From Edaphobacter lichenicola (GTDB taxonomy: Bacteria > Acidobacteriota > Terriglobia > Terriglobales > Acidobacteriaceae): 64,000 nt of DNA. Position numbers and translations under genes: made by a program. The stretch's first letter is position 1. Each line of letters starts with the position of its first letter. This document shows, one piece after another, positions 52,430-61,808 of the stretch. The stretch lies in NCBI RefSeq assembly GCF_014201315.1, contig NZ_JACHDY010000006.1, positions 277,753 to 341,752 on the forward strand, written 5' to 3'. The notes beneath the pieces were generated by a model. The model was not told the DNA's origin. It saw only the letters and a program-made list of their open reading frames with translations, and ran no database searches.

Positions 52430-53562
52430 TGGGTCGCGTCCAGGGCTTGCGCTATGTCTTCGAGGAGGTCCTCGATGGCTTCGCAGCCGGCGCTCATGCG
52501 GATGAAGCCGTCAGGGACTGCGTCGCCGCCCCACTTCGCTCGGCGCTCCGCTGTGGTCGTTACGCCGCCGAAGCTGGTCGCGTCAGTTAGCAGAATCGAT
52601 TTGGAGAGAAAGGTGTCGGCGGATTTTTTATTTTGTAAGACGAAGCTCAACACCGGGCCGAAGTAGCGCATCTGTTTCTTCGCGATCGCGTGGCCGGGAT
52701 GCGACGGTAAGCCCGGATAGAAGACGCCTGTCACTTCTTTTCTTGATGCGAGGAATTCGGCGATGCGCTGCGCGTTTTCGCAGGAGCGCTCGAGGCGCAG
52801 GGGGAGTGTTGCGATTGAACGCAGCGCGAGCCATGCTTCCATTGGGCCGAGGGCAGCTCCGGTGAGGGTGCGCCATTGGTCGATCTTTGCGCGGAACTCG
52901 AGGTCGCGTACTGCGACATGGCCCAACAGGAGGTCGCTGTGTCCGGTCATGGATTTCGTATCCGAGGCGACGGAAAAATCTGCGCCTAGCGCGAGCGGAA
53001 GTTGGCCCAGAGGTGTCGGGGTGGTGTTGTCCACCGCGACCAGAGCGCCCGCACGATGCGCTGCTTCGCTGAGCAGGGCGATGTCGCAGATCTCCATGCC
53101 GGGATTGCTGGGGGACTCCAGCCAGAGCAGACGTGCGCCATCGAGTAGCTCGGCCTGCGCGTTTCCGGCGGTGGGGGCCATACGCAGTGTGATTCCCATG
53201 GGAGCGAAGTACTCCTGCAGCAGGACGCGGGCGGTGTAGTAGGCGTTCGAAGGAAGAACGACGACGTCTCCGGGGCGCAGGACCGCTCCAAAGACCGCGG
53301 CACAGGCTGCCATGCCGGAGGCGAAGACAAGCGCGGTGGCCGGGTAGCTTTCGCCTGTAGCAAGCTGCCCGGACTCCATCTGGCCGATGGCTCTTTCGAG
53401 TGCGGTCCATGTTGGATTGTGTGAGCGTGCGTAGGTGTAGGGGGTGTCCGCTGGGTCGCCCGGTGTGTGGTACGGCGCGGCAAAGACAGGACCTGCATGC
53501 AGCGGCTCGCCGGGGACGGTACGGCTCAGCGTGGAACGGATGATCTTGGTGGAGTCGCGCAT
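52426..53562 (-). CDS. Cys/Met metabolism PLP-dependent enzyme (cystathionine gamma-synthase family)
   Basis: This is a 378-residue fold-type I PLP enzyme. Family motifs are YTYARSHNPTWTALERAIG, FASGMAACAAVFGAVLRPGD, the aspartate in ALVAVDNTT, and the PLP lysine in SVASDTKSMTGHSDLLLG. It could be a cystathionine synthase or lyase, or a methionine lyase; sequence alone does not decide. The C-terminal TDATSFGGVTTTAERRAKWG is the usual substrate loop. Confidence 0.88.
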   Translation of the reverse strand: MRDSTKIIRSTLSRTVPGEPLHAGPVFAAPYHTPGDPADTPYTYARSHNPTWTALERAIGQMESGQLATGESYPATALVFASGMAACAAVFGAVLRPGDVVVLPSNAYYTARVLLQEYFAPMGITLRMAPTAGNAQAELLDGARLLWLESPSNPGMEICDIALLSEAAHRAGALVAVDNTTPTPLGQLPLALGADFSVASDTKSMTGHSDLLLGHVAVRDLEFRAKIDQWRTLTGAALGPMEAWLALRSIATLPLRLERSCENAQRIAEFLASRKEVTGVFYPGLPSHPGHAIAKKQMRYFGPVLSFVLQNKKSADTFLSKSILLTDATSFGGVTTTAERRAKWGGDAVPDGFIRMSAGCEAIEDLLEDIAQALDATQ

Positions 53563-53610
53563 AGATTTTTGAGGTGCAGATGCGGGTAAGACCGATTGAT
53601 GGTAACAGGC

Positions 53611-54678
53611 TCAGCGGGGTGGCTTTTTAGGCGTTCGGACGGGTTTAGAGAAGTGCTCCCATCCGCCGGGTTTCAACTCAGTGTGGCTGCCGTCTGGAGC
53701 GAGCAGAGTCATCAGGGGGTGGCCGGCGCGTCGTGCCTTGAGGGTTCCAATTCGCGTGAGCGGCACTCCTGCGAGAGAGGAGGGCAGTCTGACCGAGGAT
53801 GGAGCGGCGAAGAGCAGCTCGTAGTCTTCGCCCCCGTGCAACGCTGCGTGCAGGGCGGCTGGGGCATCCAGCTTTCCGGCGAAGGGATGGATCGGGAGTG
53901 CCTCCTGTTCGATCTCTGCGTTTACCCCGGAGGCGCGGCAGAGGTGAGCCAGGTCGGTCGAGAGCCCGTCGCTGATATCGAGGCAGGCCGTGGCGAGTCC
54001 ACGTCGCTGGAGGGCCTCGCCTACGTCCAGACGTGGCTCGGGAAACATGTGGGGATGGTCTTCGGTGGTTTTGGCAGCTTTATTGTTGGGGGTCCGTCGT
54101 CTTCGCTTCAGCATCGTGGCCAACTCTGCAGCCGCGCCGCCGAGTTGGCCGGTTACGTAGAGGGCGTCTCCGGGGGAGGCTCCGGAGCGGCGCAGCGCCT
54201 TGCCCTTTGGAGCAGAGCCGATCAGAACGATGTCGGCGAGGATCAGGGCACTCCTGCCGCCGGGGGACTCTGAGGTATCTCCTCCTGCGAGGGGGACGCT
54301 GTGCAACTCGGCGAGTGCGCGCAGGCCGTTGAAGAAGCTTTTCGTCCAGGTGCGGCCGGCGGACTCAGCCAGCATGGTGGAGGGAAGCGCGAGGGAGAGG
54401 AAGGCGGCGATGGGAGTCGCGCCCATGGCGGCGAGGTCGCTAAGTCCGCGAGCGAGGCAGCGATGGCCTACGGACTCCGGCGGATGGGAGTCGCGGCGGA
54501 AGTGTCGGCCTTCGAGCGTAAAGTCTGTGGTCACCAATACTTCGCATCCTGGTGGAGGGCGCAGGATCGCGCAATCGTCGCCTATGCCGAGCTTGACCGC
54601 GCTGCTGCTGGTGGCAAAATCGCGCCGAATCTGCTCGATCAGGCCTAGCTCTCCGAAGGGGTGGGATGGTTTTTTCAT
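53611..54678 (-). CDS. thiL: Thiamine-monophosphate kinase
   Basis: ThiL phosphorylates thiamine monophosphate to the diphosphate cofactor (cytosolic). It has 355 residues of the PurM/ThiL fold. Motifs are FGELGLIEQIRR, LGIGDDCAIL (Mg-binding Asp), GRHFRRDSHPPESVGHRCLARGLSDLAAMGA, AGGDTSES, and LDISDGLSTDLAHLC. The C-terminus has GGEDYELLF. The start at 54678 is chosen by homology. An internal basic segment KRRRRTPNNKAAK looks like a lineage-specific loop. Confidence 0.94.
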   Translation of the reverse strand: MKKPSHPFGELGLIEQIRRDFATSSSAVKLGIGDDCAILRPPPGCEVLVTTDFTLEGRHFRRDSHPPESVGHRCLARGLSDLAAMGATPIAAFLSLALPSTMLAESAGRTWTKSFFNGLRALAELHSVPLAGGDTSESPGGRSALILADIVLIGSAPKGKALRRSGASPGDALYVTGQLGGAAAELATMLKRRRRTPNNKAAKTTEDHPHMFPEPRLDVGEALQRRGLATACLDISDGLSTDLAHLCRASGVNAEIEQEALPIHPFAGKLDAPAALHAALHGGEDYELLFAAPSSVRLPSSLAGVPLTRIGTLKARRAGHPLMTLLAPDGSHTELKPGGWEHFSKPVRTPKKPPR

Positions 54679-54922
54679 GCTGATGGCAGCATAAACGGTA
54701 AGCACAATGTGACTCTTTTGTGGTAGTTACAGGGGGAAGATCTGGTCTATGCTCGTTTGCACGGCGGGTAACTGCTTTGGTACCCTCTTAGAGGACGCTC
54801 AAGAGAGATCTGCAATCAGGAATGGCGATTGATGAATTCGATTTGCCTTGTGTGATTTTTTGATTGTAATTTCTTCGAGCCGCGGTTTCGCTTCGCGGTC
54901 AAATCTGGGCCAGGGATTCCGA

Positions 54923-55957
54923 TTGAAGCTGAAAAAACGTCACTACATCATGCTGGTCAGCCGCGATGAAGAGGGCAACCTGAGTAAGGTTCCGGTTCCT
55001 CTTCACTACGCGTATATCTTTGTGGGCGCGGCGATCATTGGCATGTTTACCATCACCGGGTTGGCTGGGTCCTACTCCCGGATGCTGATCAAGACCGCCC
55101 GGTTCAACCAGCTGCGGCAGGACCACAACTCGCTCCAGAAGGACTATGCGCACCTTGAGAAAGCAGCGCATGAAAAAGATATTCAGGCGGCTTCGCTGGG
55201 CTCATTGGCGAGCGAGGTCTCGGTGCTGTACGGTCTGACGGCGAGCAAGCTGGCATCGCCCATGGGCAAGCTCACCAGTAAGCCTCATGGCAAGTCGTCG
55301 GGAGTGGCGGAGGCAATTGCCACGACGCCGTTGACCAACGGCATGGATTCTTCGGATAACTCGGAGCAGGCTTACTACAAGTCGATCGATGCGTTTTATT
55401 CGCTGCGCAGCTCGGCGATGAGCGGCACGGCGACCCGGGCCATCTCCAGTCTCAATGGCCCTGGCTACGTCTCTACCGATCTGCTGGGAGCTGGCAGTCT
55501 TGAGGTTGCGTCGTATGTCCCGACGCTCTGGCCGATCATGGGGCCGATCACCAGCAGCTTTGGCCAGCGCGAGGACCCGGTGCTGGGGAACGGCGAAGGC
55601 GAGTTCCATACGGGTATCGACATTGGCGCTCCAAATGGGATCCCGATCCGTGCGACCGGGGACGGGATCGTGACGCAGGCGGAGATGTCCAATGGCTACG
55701 GGCGCGAGGTCGTGATCGACCATGGGCACGGGGTGGAGACGGTCTACGGGCACATGTCGGGCTTCGCCTGCATCGCGGGACAGACGGTGGTTCGCGGCCA
55801 AGTGATCGGCTACGTCGGCCACAGCGGGCGCACGACCGGCTCGCATCTGCACTACGAGGTTCGCATCAGGAGTACGCCGGTGAATCCGCACAAATACCTG
55901 CGGACGACGCTGGCGGACCTGGGTACGGAGTTAACGAAGGAACAGAAGGGGCAGTAG
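54923..55957 (+). CDS. M23 family metallopeptidase with coiled-coil and membrane anchor
   Basis: This is a predicted peptidoglycan endopeptidase (about 344 aa). A basic N-terminus (KLKKRHYIMLVSRDEEG) is followed by a transmembrane segment (YAYIFVGAAIIGMFTITGLAG) and a coiled-coil stretch (RFNQLRQDHNSLQKDYAHLEKAA). A linker precedes the LytM domain. Zinc ligands are present: HTGIDIGAP (HxxxD) and GSHLHYEV (HxH). The start is taken as TTG 54923, with AGGGA upstream and the basic stretch kept; ATG 54950 would remove it. The protein should sit in the inner membrane with its catalytic domain in the periplasm. Confidence 0.87.
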   Translation: MKLKKRHYIMLVSRDEEGNLSKVPVPLHYAYIFVGAAIIGMFTITGLAGSYSRMLIKTARFNQLRQDHNSLQKDYAHLEKAAHEKDIQAASLGSLASEVSVLYGLTASKLASPMGKLTSKPHGKSSGVAEAIATTPLTNGMDSSDNSEQAYYKSIDAFYSLRSSAMSGTATRAISSLNGPGYVSTDLLGAGSLEVASYVPTLWPIMGPITSSFGQREDPVLGNGEGEFHTGIDIGAPNGIPIRATGDGIVTQAEMSNGYGREVVIDHGHGVETVYGHMSGFACIAGQTVVRGQVIGYVGHSGRTTGSHLHYEVRIRSTPVNPHKYLRTTLADLGTELTKEQKGQ

Positions 55958-55973
55958 TTCCGAGGGAATCCAG

Positions 55974-56014
55974 ACGGCAGGGCTGATGCAGGTTGTCGGC
56001 TCTGCCGTTTTTTT
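55974..56014 (+). terminator. Rho-independent terminator after the M23 gene
   Basis: ACGGCAGGGC and GCTCTGCCGT pair over 10 bp (one G-T) around a 15-base loop, followed by a run of seven T residues. It lies 17 bases past the M23 peptidase stop. Confidence 0.82.
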
Positions 56015-56237
56015 GCGCTTCTGGAACGGGCGAGATGAATGGCATGCAAAGGTCCATTCCCGTAACGGGAGAACGCCTGGGTTCAATCCTGTTGTGCACC
56101 ATTTGGGTAATACCCACCCCGGTTTGCCGCCGATATATTCACCATGAACATTGAAGTCCTGCAATAGATCGCGTCTGTCAGCCCTGGAAAAGAACGACCT
56201 TAATTCCATTCTGGCTTCACGAGAGAACGAGACATAC

Positions 56238-57734
56238 ATGGCGCAGACCTCAGCGGCTTTTCGACGTAATATGCGGGGCTTTGACGGATGCATCTCCCTG
56301 TCGGAGATCATTTCGGCGCTCTCCTATGCGCTTGACCTGACTGAAGGCGCGGTGCATGGCCATGCGCTTCGCAGCTGCCTGCTGGGCATGCGCATCGCCG
56401 AAGAGGTTAAGCTTCCGTCGGACCAGACCAGCAGCCTCTACTTTGCACTCCTGCTGAAAGATATCGGCTGCAGCCGCAGCGCCAGCCGCATGAGCCAGAT
56501 TCTTGCCGGAGATGATCGTGCGGCGAGAGCAGCGGTGAATTTTGAAGACTGGAGCAGGCCGCACAAGCCGAGTCTCTCTACACTCAAGCTCCTCTGGAGC
56601 CAGGTTCTTCCCGACGCGGGTCGCGTTGTCCGGGCCGCCAGATCCTTCAAGAACGGAATCACGCGTTACCAGAGTTTTGAGAGGCTGTCACCTCGTTACG
56701 ACCGGGGAGCCAGCATCTTGAACGAACTCGGCATGGGGCCTATTGCTGCCGAGGCTGTTCGCAGTGTGGACGAGCGATGGGACGGGAGTGGCTATCCGGA
56801 CAGCCTGAAGGGAGAGCAGATTCCCTTGTTGGCTCGCATCTGCGCTATCGCGCAGCATTTGGATCTTGTCTCTGCCGCAGCCGGGGCGCAGAGTGCGATC
56901 GACACCCTGGAAGAGCGCAGCGGCACGTGGTTCGATCCGCAGCTGGTCCGCATCGCAGGATCGCTGCACCGCCGTGGGGCGCTCTGGAATAACTGCTCCC
57001 CCGCGGATGCAGAGCAGGATACGCGGCAGGCTGTTCTCGACCTCGACTCGGGCAAGCGGCACCAGTTGGAGTCCAGCCAGATCGATCGGATCTGCGAGGC
57101 GTTTGCGGATGTGGTGGATGCGAAGTCTCACTTCACCTTTCGACACTCGCAAGGGGTTGCCGATGCGGCGTTCGGCATTGCGCAGGCGATGGGACTTGCG
57201 GCAGACCGCGCACAGTTGGTTCGCAGAGCGGCCTTGCTGCATGACATCGGCAAACTGGGCGTCGCCAATGCGATTCTCGACAAAAAGAGCCAGCTGAGCG
57301 CCGAAGAATGGAAGGCAGTGTACGAGCATCCGCGAATTACACGACGGATTCTGGAGCGGGTTGCACCCTTCCGCGAGATGGCGGTCATTGCAGGGGAGCA
57401 TCATGAAAAGCTTGACGGCTCGGGCTACCCCGATCATTTGAAGGGGCCGGATCTCTCGGTTGAGTCTCGCATCGTTGCTGTTGCGGATGTGTACGCGGCG
57501 CTCTCGGAGGATCGTCCTTATCGAGCGGGTATCGAGCTCGACGAGACCCTGTCGATCATGTCGAAGCTCATTCCGGTCCAGCTCGACGCAGACTGCTTCG
57601 AGGCGCTGGTCTCGGTGGTTTCGAGCAGGCGGGAGATCGCTTCGGTCCATGCGCCCCAGGTTGCGAACGCGACGCTGGGTTATCCCTTCAAAAACAGGGG
57701 CTTCAAAGATACAGCTTTTGAAAGTGCTCTCTGA
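56238..57734 (+). CDS. HD-GYP protein with a degenerate N-terminal HD domain
   Basis: This protein of about 498 residues has two HD-type domains. The N-terminal one keeps DERWDGSGYPDSLKGE, but where HD is expected it has LLLKDIG (Lys74-Asp75), so the metal histidine is missing. The C-terminal domain is intact: FRHSQGVADAA, LLHDIGKLGV, EHPRITRRIL, GEHHEKLDGSGYPDHLKGP, and VADVYAALSEDRPYR, predicting cyclic-di-GMP phosphodiesterase activity. The start at 56238 (MAQTSAAF) is chosen by the domain start; ATG 56151 is possible. The protein is soluble with no membrane segment. Confidence 0.88.
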   Translation: MAQTSAAFRRNMRGFDGCISLSEIISALSYALDLTEGAVHGHALRSCLLGMRIAEEVKLPSDQTSSLYFALLLKDIGCSRSASRMSQILAGDDRAARAAVNFEDWSRPHKPSLSTLKLLWSQVLPDAGRVVRAARSFKNGITRYQSFERLSPRYDRGASILNELGMGPIAAEAVRSVDERWDGSGYPDSLKGEQIPLLARICAIAQHLDLVSAAAGAQSAIDTLEERSGTWFDPQLVRIAGSLHRRGALWNNCSPADAEQDTRQAVLDLDSGKRHQLESSQIDRICEAFADVVDAKSHFTFRHSQGVADAAFGIAQAMGLAADRAQLVRRAALLHDIGKLGVANAILDKKSQLSAEEWKAVYEHPRITRRILERVAPFREMAVIAGEHHEKLDGSGYPDHLKGPDLSVESRIVAVADVYAALSEDRPYRAGIELDETLSIMSKLIPVQLDADCFEALVSVVSSRREIASVHAPQVANATLGYPFKNRGFKDTAFESAL

Positions 57735-57763
57735 CACAACAGCTCAGAGATGCCTACAAAACA

Positions 57764-57797
57764 AGAACGGCCGAAGATCTCGGCCGTTCTTTTATTT
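57764..57797. terminator. Bidirectional rho-independent terminator
   Basis: AAGAACGGCCGA (57764-57775) and TCGGCCGTTCTT (57781-57792) pair perfectly over 12 bp and are followed by TTATTTT. It sits between the convergent HD-GYP (+) and sorbosone-dehydrogenase-like (-) genes. Confidence 0.9.
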
Positions 57798-57808
57798 TGG
57801 GATAGTTT

Positions 57809-59128
57809 TTATTTTCCTGTGTAGCTGACGTGCCAGATCGTATTCGAGCCATCGTCGGTTACGAAGAGTGAACCGTCCTTCGCCACGGTGACCCCGACCG
57901 GACGGCCCCAGACCTTGCCATCCGAGGTGACGAATCCGGTCAGGAAGTCTTCGTACTCTCCTGTCGCGTGGCCGTCGTGCATGGGGATGCGGATGACCTC
58001 GTAGCCGGAGCGGTGGGCGCGGTTCCAGGAGCCATGCTCGGCTGCGAAGCCGTCGCCGTCATAGGCGGAGGGGAACTGTTTGCCGGTGTAGAAGACCATC
58101 TCGAGCGAGGCGAAGTGCGGCTGCAGGATGACGTCAGGCGTGATGACCTTGTTCTTCAGCTCTGGGTGCGTGCCCACGAGGCGCGGGTCCTGATGCCCGC
58201 CCATGTAGTACCAGGGCCAGCCGTAGAAGCCGTCCTCCTTCACGCTGGTGATGTAGTCGGGAACGAGGTTGTCGCCGAGGCGGTCACGCTCGTTGGTGGA
58301 GCACCAGAGCTGGCCAGTGGTTGGGTTGATGGCCTCGCCGACGCAGTTGCGAAGACCGCTGGCGTAGACCTTGATGAACTTTCCTTCCGGGGTGAACTCG
58401 AGTACGTCGGCGCGGTGAAACTCGTTGGGGTGAGTGTCAGGATCGTCCGCGTTCGAGGCAGAGCCGACCGAGACGAGCATCTTGCTGTCGTCGGGAGAGA
58501 AGACGATGTCGCGGGTCCAGTGTCCGCCGCCGCGGAGCTGGGCGAAGCCGGGGAGCTGGGCGACGATGGTCTCAGGCTTTCCGGTTGCAACCAGGTCGCC
58601 GGACTTGTAGGGGAAGCGGACCACCGTCTTGGTGTTGCCGACGTAGACCCACTTGGGGTTGGGGCCGGTGGGATAGAAGGCGATGCCGAAAGGAAGATCG
58701 AGGTCGGAGGCAAAGGTGGAGACCGTCGCTGCCTTGCCGTCAGCGCCCACGCCGCGGAGGACCATGATCTTGTCGCCGTGGGAGTCGGCTAGGAAGATAT
58801 CGCCGTTGGGAGCGGTGCGCATCAGCCGAGGCTCTTTGAAGCCCTGCGCGTACATCTCCACCTTGAAGCCGGCGGGCGCGACCGGCCATGCACCTTCGGG
58901 ACGGGGGACGACGCTGGGGCCGTTGTCGACGGACTCGTCCGGCTTGGGCTGTGGGAGGTCGGCCAGGGTGATCTTGCGGCGGACGCCGGGGTGCTCCTGC
59001 GTGTAGTCGGCGAAGGCGGACGGCCCGGTGATGACGGCGCCGGACTGTGCGAACACAGAGGTCGGCAGCGCAGAGACCAAGGACAGCAGAGCCAGGACTC
59101 GAAGAACGGAGGGAGTAGAGCTATGCAT
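57809..59128 (-). CDS. PQQ-type glucose/sorbosone dehydrogenase-like secreted protein
   Basis: This is a 439-residue periplasmic six-bladed propeller protein. The signal peptide ends near SVFAQS. Motifs of the sorbosone/glucose dehydrogenase family include EPRLMRTAPNGDIFLADS, LPFGIAFYP, HWTRDIVFSPDD, YASGLRNCVGEAINPTTGQLWCSTNERDRLGDNLVPDY and YGWPWYY. It may oxidise a sugar or aldose with PQQ, but PQQ ligands are not certain. It overlaps the start of the phosphatase gene upstream by eight bases. Confidence 0.87.
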   Translation of the reverse strand: MHSSTPSVLRVLALLSLVSALPTSVFAQSGAVITGPSAFADYTQEHPGVRRKITLADLPQPKPDESVDNGPSVVPRPEGAWPVAPAGFKVEMYAQGFKEPRLMRTAPNGDIFLADSHGDKIMVLRGVGADGKAATVSTFASDLDLPFGIAFYPTGPNPKWVYVGNTKTVVRFPYKSGDLVATGKPETIVAQLPGFAQLRGGGHWTRDIVFSPDDSKMLVSVGSASNADDPDTHPNEFHRADVLEFTPEGKFIKVYASGLRNCVGEAINPTTGQLWCSTNERDRLGDNLVPDYITSVKEDGFYGWPWYYMGGHQDPRLVGTHPELKNKVITPDVILQPHFASLEMVFYTGKQFPSAYDGDGFAAEHGSWNRAHRSGYEVIRIPMHDGHATGEYEDFLTGFVTSDGKVWGRPVGVTVAKDGSLFVTDDGSNTIWHVSYTGK

Positions 59129-59807
59129 GAGACGTTTCTCCTTGGAGCGTGAAAGCGGTTAGATGCTGCTGCCCGACCATTCGAAGTTGACCGTTGATCA
59201 CCTCGAGCTCGACTACTTCGAGGTTCTCGATAAAGTTGACGAAGTGAAAGCGTCGAAAGTTTGACATCAGCTGCCGATCGGTCGCATTGGGGAAGAGTAA
59301 AAGAAGGCGGATGGCCTGCATGAAGAGGCCGTGGGTGAATACGGCGATGCATCCCTCTGATTTCAATTGGGCAAGCCGTTTAAGGGTGTCGCGGGCGCGG
59401 CCGATGAAGTCGCTGAATGACTCGGCTCCGGGGCCATCGGAGTAGGACGGGTCGTCTCGCTCCCAGAACTCCAGAATGTGCGGCATCTGCTGCTCTTCGC
59501 TGGTGCCGTTGTGTCGCGCAGGGTTTAGATAGTGGAACTCCTGGATCGGCCACTCCTCAATCGGCACCTCGGGATAGCGCTGTCGGAGCGGGACCGAGGT
59601 CTGCTGAGCTCGGAGATACGGTGAGAGGAGAAACAGTGTCGGTGTGCAGGGGAAGGTGTCGGCGAAGGCCTTTGCCTGGGCGTGGCCAAGCTCCGTCAGG
59701 GGATTGATGATGTGGTCGGGTGGAATGCCGCCTGCATTCGCGACGCTCTGGCCGTGGCGAATGAGCAGGATTCTGGTTGGCTGCTGCACGTCAGTCGTCT
59801 CTGTCAT
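59121..59807 (-). CDS. Histidine phosphatase family protein
   Basis: This 228-residue phosphoglycerate-mutase-like phosphatase has the phospho-acceptor motif LIRHGQSVAN at residues about 15-24 and the second catalytic His in AVFTHGLFMQAI (about 150). LTELGHAQAKAFADT and SPYLRAQQTSVPL are also typical. The substrate is not predictable. It overlaps the downstream propeller-protein gene and lies eight bases after the preceding gene, giving a three-gene run. Confidence 0.9.
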   Translation of the reverse strand: MTETTDVQQPTRILLIRHGQSVANAGGIPPDHIINPLTELGHAQAKAFADTFPCTPTLFLLSPYLRAQQTSVPLRQRYPEVPIEEWPIQEFHYLNPARHNGTSEEQQMPHILEFWERDDPSYSDGPGAESFSDFIGRARDTLKRLAQLKSEGCIAVFTHGLFMQAIRLLLLFPNATDRQLMSNFRRFHFVNFIENLEVVELEVINGQLRMVGQQHLTAFTLQGETSHA

Positions 59808-59815
59808 CTCGGTCG

Positions 59816-60826
59816 TTATGGCTGAAGATCGGGGTTGGGCGCTGCGAGTTGCTTGACGAGTTCAAGCGGGATGTTCGCCGTTAGAACGGCACGATCTTTG
59901 TGCTGTTCGATCTTCGTCGAATCAGTCAACTCGCGGAATGCGGCGTCGGTGGTGGGGTGAGGCTGGATCTGCGCCTGTGCCTGCTGCACGGACTTCATGA
60001 GCGTTAGCAGGGACGCGAGAGTTTCAGTCGCACGGGCCGCTTCAGCATCGGTGGTGGCGATCTGTTCAATGCGCAGGTGAATCGTACCGAGATACCGCAG
60101 GCTGGCGACAAAGGTGGTGTCTTCCGGCAGAGGGAGTTGCAAGCCGAACACGCTGATGGAACCTCGCTCGGAGAACGGAAGACCGATGTGGCCGATCGCC
60201 CAGACGCTCGAAAATGCAGGCACATCGCGGTAGCGCGCCGACAGTAGCGACGAGCCTGAAAACGGCGACGCCGCCGAGCGATGCCGATCGAGAATGGAGT
60301 GAATCTGTTCGACCGTAGGCATGTTCGAGGCGGCGATGGTGTCGTAGCCGAGCTGCGAGATCCGCAGTGGCCGCGTAGCTTTGTCGTCGCCGACGCGGAC
60401 AGTAAAGATATCGTGGCCCGCATACGTCTCCTTCGCCGTAGCGATCGAGGCGAGGTAGCGTGCCAGGCGATCACCATCAAAACGGCCCTCGAAGACCTCG
60501 GAGTAGCCAACCGGCCCGTTGGGACCGTTGGGGTCGTCCATACGGTGCAGAGCGAAGGCGACGGAGTCGAGATCGCGCTCGGGCACGATGCCGGTTGCGT
60601 CGATAAACTGCTCATACTCGGGGGTGCGGTTCACCGGCGAGCGATCAAAGTGAGTCGCTGCCCGCAGCGGTTTCAGGTTGGCGTAGACGATCGCGTCGGA
60701 CTCGGGTAGCAGTCGCGCGACCTCCGGCGGAGCGGCCTTTCGCAGCACCAGCGCGACCACCAGCGCGGCCATCAACGCCAGCATCAGCAACAGAGAGTAG
60801 CGTGTGCGCTTATGCATCAGGGACAT
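59816..60826 (-). CDS. Membrane-anchored protein of unknown function
   Basis: This 336-residue protein has one N-terminal hydrophobic anchor (YSLLLMLALMAALVVALVL) and a large periplasmic part. Recurrent segments are EVARLLPESDAIVYANLKPLR, DSVAFALHRMDD, YAGHDIFTVRVGDD and IAASNMPTVEQIHSILDRHR. The pattern of LPxxAxxYxNLxPL at the N-terminus is one I have seen in uncharacterised acidobacterial proteins, but I have no function for it. It shares an operon with the phosphatase. Confidence 0.75.
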   Translation of the reverse strand: MSLMHKRTRYSLLLMLALMAALVVALVLRKAAPPEVARLLPESDAIVYANLKPLRAATHFDRSPVNRTPEYEQFIDATGIVPERDLDSVAFALHRMDDPNGPNGPVGYSEVFEGRFDGDRLARYLASIATAKETYAGHDIFTVRVGDDKATRPLRISQLGYDTIAASNMPTVEQIHSILDRHRSAASPFSGSSLLSARYRDVPAFSSVWAIGHIGLPFSERGSISVFGLQLPLPEDTTFVASLRYLGTIHLRIEQIATTDAEAARATETLASLLTLMKSVQQAQAQIQPHPTTDAAFRELTDSTKIEQHKDRAVLTANIPLELVKQLAAPNPDLQP

Positions 60827-60882
60827 AGCCGTTCGGGCAAAGTGTCAGCATGGTCAGTACGATTCACGAACTGCAGCGCCTC

Positions 60883-60917
60883 AAGCAATAAGCATAGCCC
60901 ATCTTGGGCCATTGCTT
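60883..60917. other. Nested hairpin between two minus-strand genes
   Basis: AAGCAAT (60883-60889) pairs with ATTGCTT (60911-60917), and GCCCA...TGGGC is nested inside. There is no T-run long enough to call a terminator with confidence. It lies in the 148-bp gap below the exported protein gene. Confidence 0.45.
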
Positions 60918-60974
60918 CGGTTGTGGTTCGTCGTCGTGCAAGTTGAAGAAGAGTTGCGAGGCTGTGCGGCAAAT

Positions 60975-61808
60975 TTATTCCACGATCGCGAAGGTGTAGA
61001 TCTTTCCCCCGTTGGTGACGTTGCCTGTTCCAGGTGGCAAAATGCCGAACTCGCCGCCTGCGACGTTGTTTTCCACGGTAAATTCGTAGGTGCGCGGGGC
61101 GGTTCGCACTGGCTTGAAGGGGACCTCGTCCCGGTCTGCTCCTCCACTGGAGTGGAAGACGCCGCCAGTAAGGATTCGGAACTCACGGTTGCTGGAGTTG
61201 AGGCGGAAGCGAACGAAGGTGTACTCGCTGGCCGCGACGCCCTCCGGCGTGTAGAGCAGAATTTCGATCGGACGCTTCAGCGCGAGCGCCGATTCACGGC
61301 CATTGACGCGGCCGTTGCGATCCTGCTTGATGATGCCGTTGGTCACGGTTGACTTGATGAATCCGCCGGACTTGATATGAACGATCTCTGGATCGATCGC
61401 GGTCCACCTTCCAGCGCGGTCTTTGTAATAGACGCCAATCTCATTGACGTCGGAGAGAACGACAGGCTTCTCGGTCTCCGGCACATTGGTGATCTGTCGT
61501 CGACTCTTGTTCATCATTGCGGCGATGACGCGGTCGGAGAGTCCAGCCGTCTTGAGCGCGACCAGGGCGTCAGCGTCGGTGATATATCTCCCAGGCTGTG
61601 TGTTGATGGTTTGAATGATCAGGTCATCGCCGAGGCCCGCCTTCACCATCTTCACCACCGAATCGTTGTTCATGACCGCGGACTTGGGCGACGATGTTGT
61701 CTGCGAAGTTGTTTGGGGGCCTTCAATCAACTGGGGGGCATCGCCTGTGCTCTGCGCCACTACTGGCAAGGTGCTGAAGAGAAGAGAGAGTAGAAGCAAA
61801 AAGCGCAT
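60975..61808 (-). CDS. Secreted protein of unknown function
   Basis: This 277-residue protein has a clear signal peptide (MRFLLLLSLLFSTLPVVAQ). Residues about 45-100 form a small helical repeat: MNNDSVVKMVKAGLGDDLIIQTINTQPG, then DADALVALKTAGLSDRVIAAMM. It resembles the short LK.G....I. helix units of some acidobacterial exported proteins. The C-terminal half is beta-rich (VRFRLNSSNREFRILTGG; FKPVRTAPRTYEFTVE). The start at 61808 is set by the signal peptide. No function is proposed. Confidence 0.75.
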   Translation of the reverse strand: MRFLLLLSLLFSTLPVVAQSTGDAPQLIEGPQTTSQTTSSPKSAVMNNDSVVKMVKAGLGDDLIIQTINTQPGRYITDADALVALKTAGLSDRVIAAMMNKSRRQITNVPETEKPVVLSDVNEIGVYYKDRAGRWTAIDPEIVHIKSGGFIKSTVTNGIIKQDRNGRVNGRESALALKRPIEILLYTPEGVAASEYTFVRFRLNSSNREFRILTGGVFHSSGGADRDEVPFKPVRTAPRTYEFTVENNVAGGEFGILPPGTGNVTNGGKIYTFAIVE

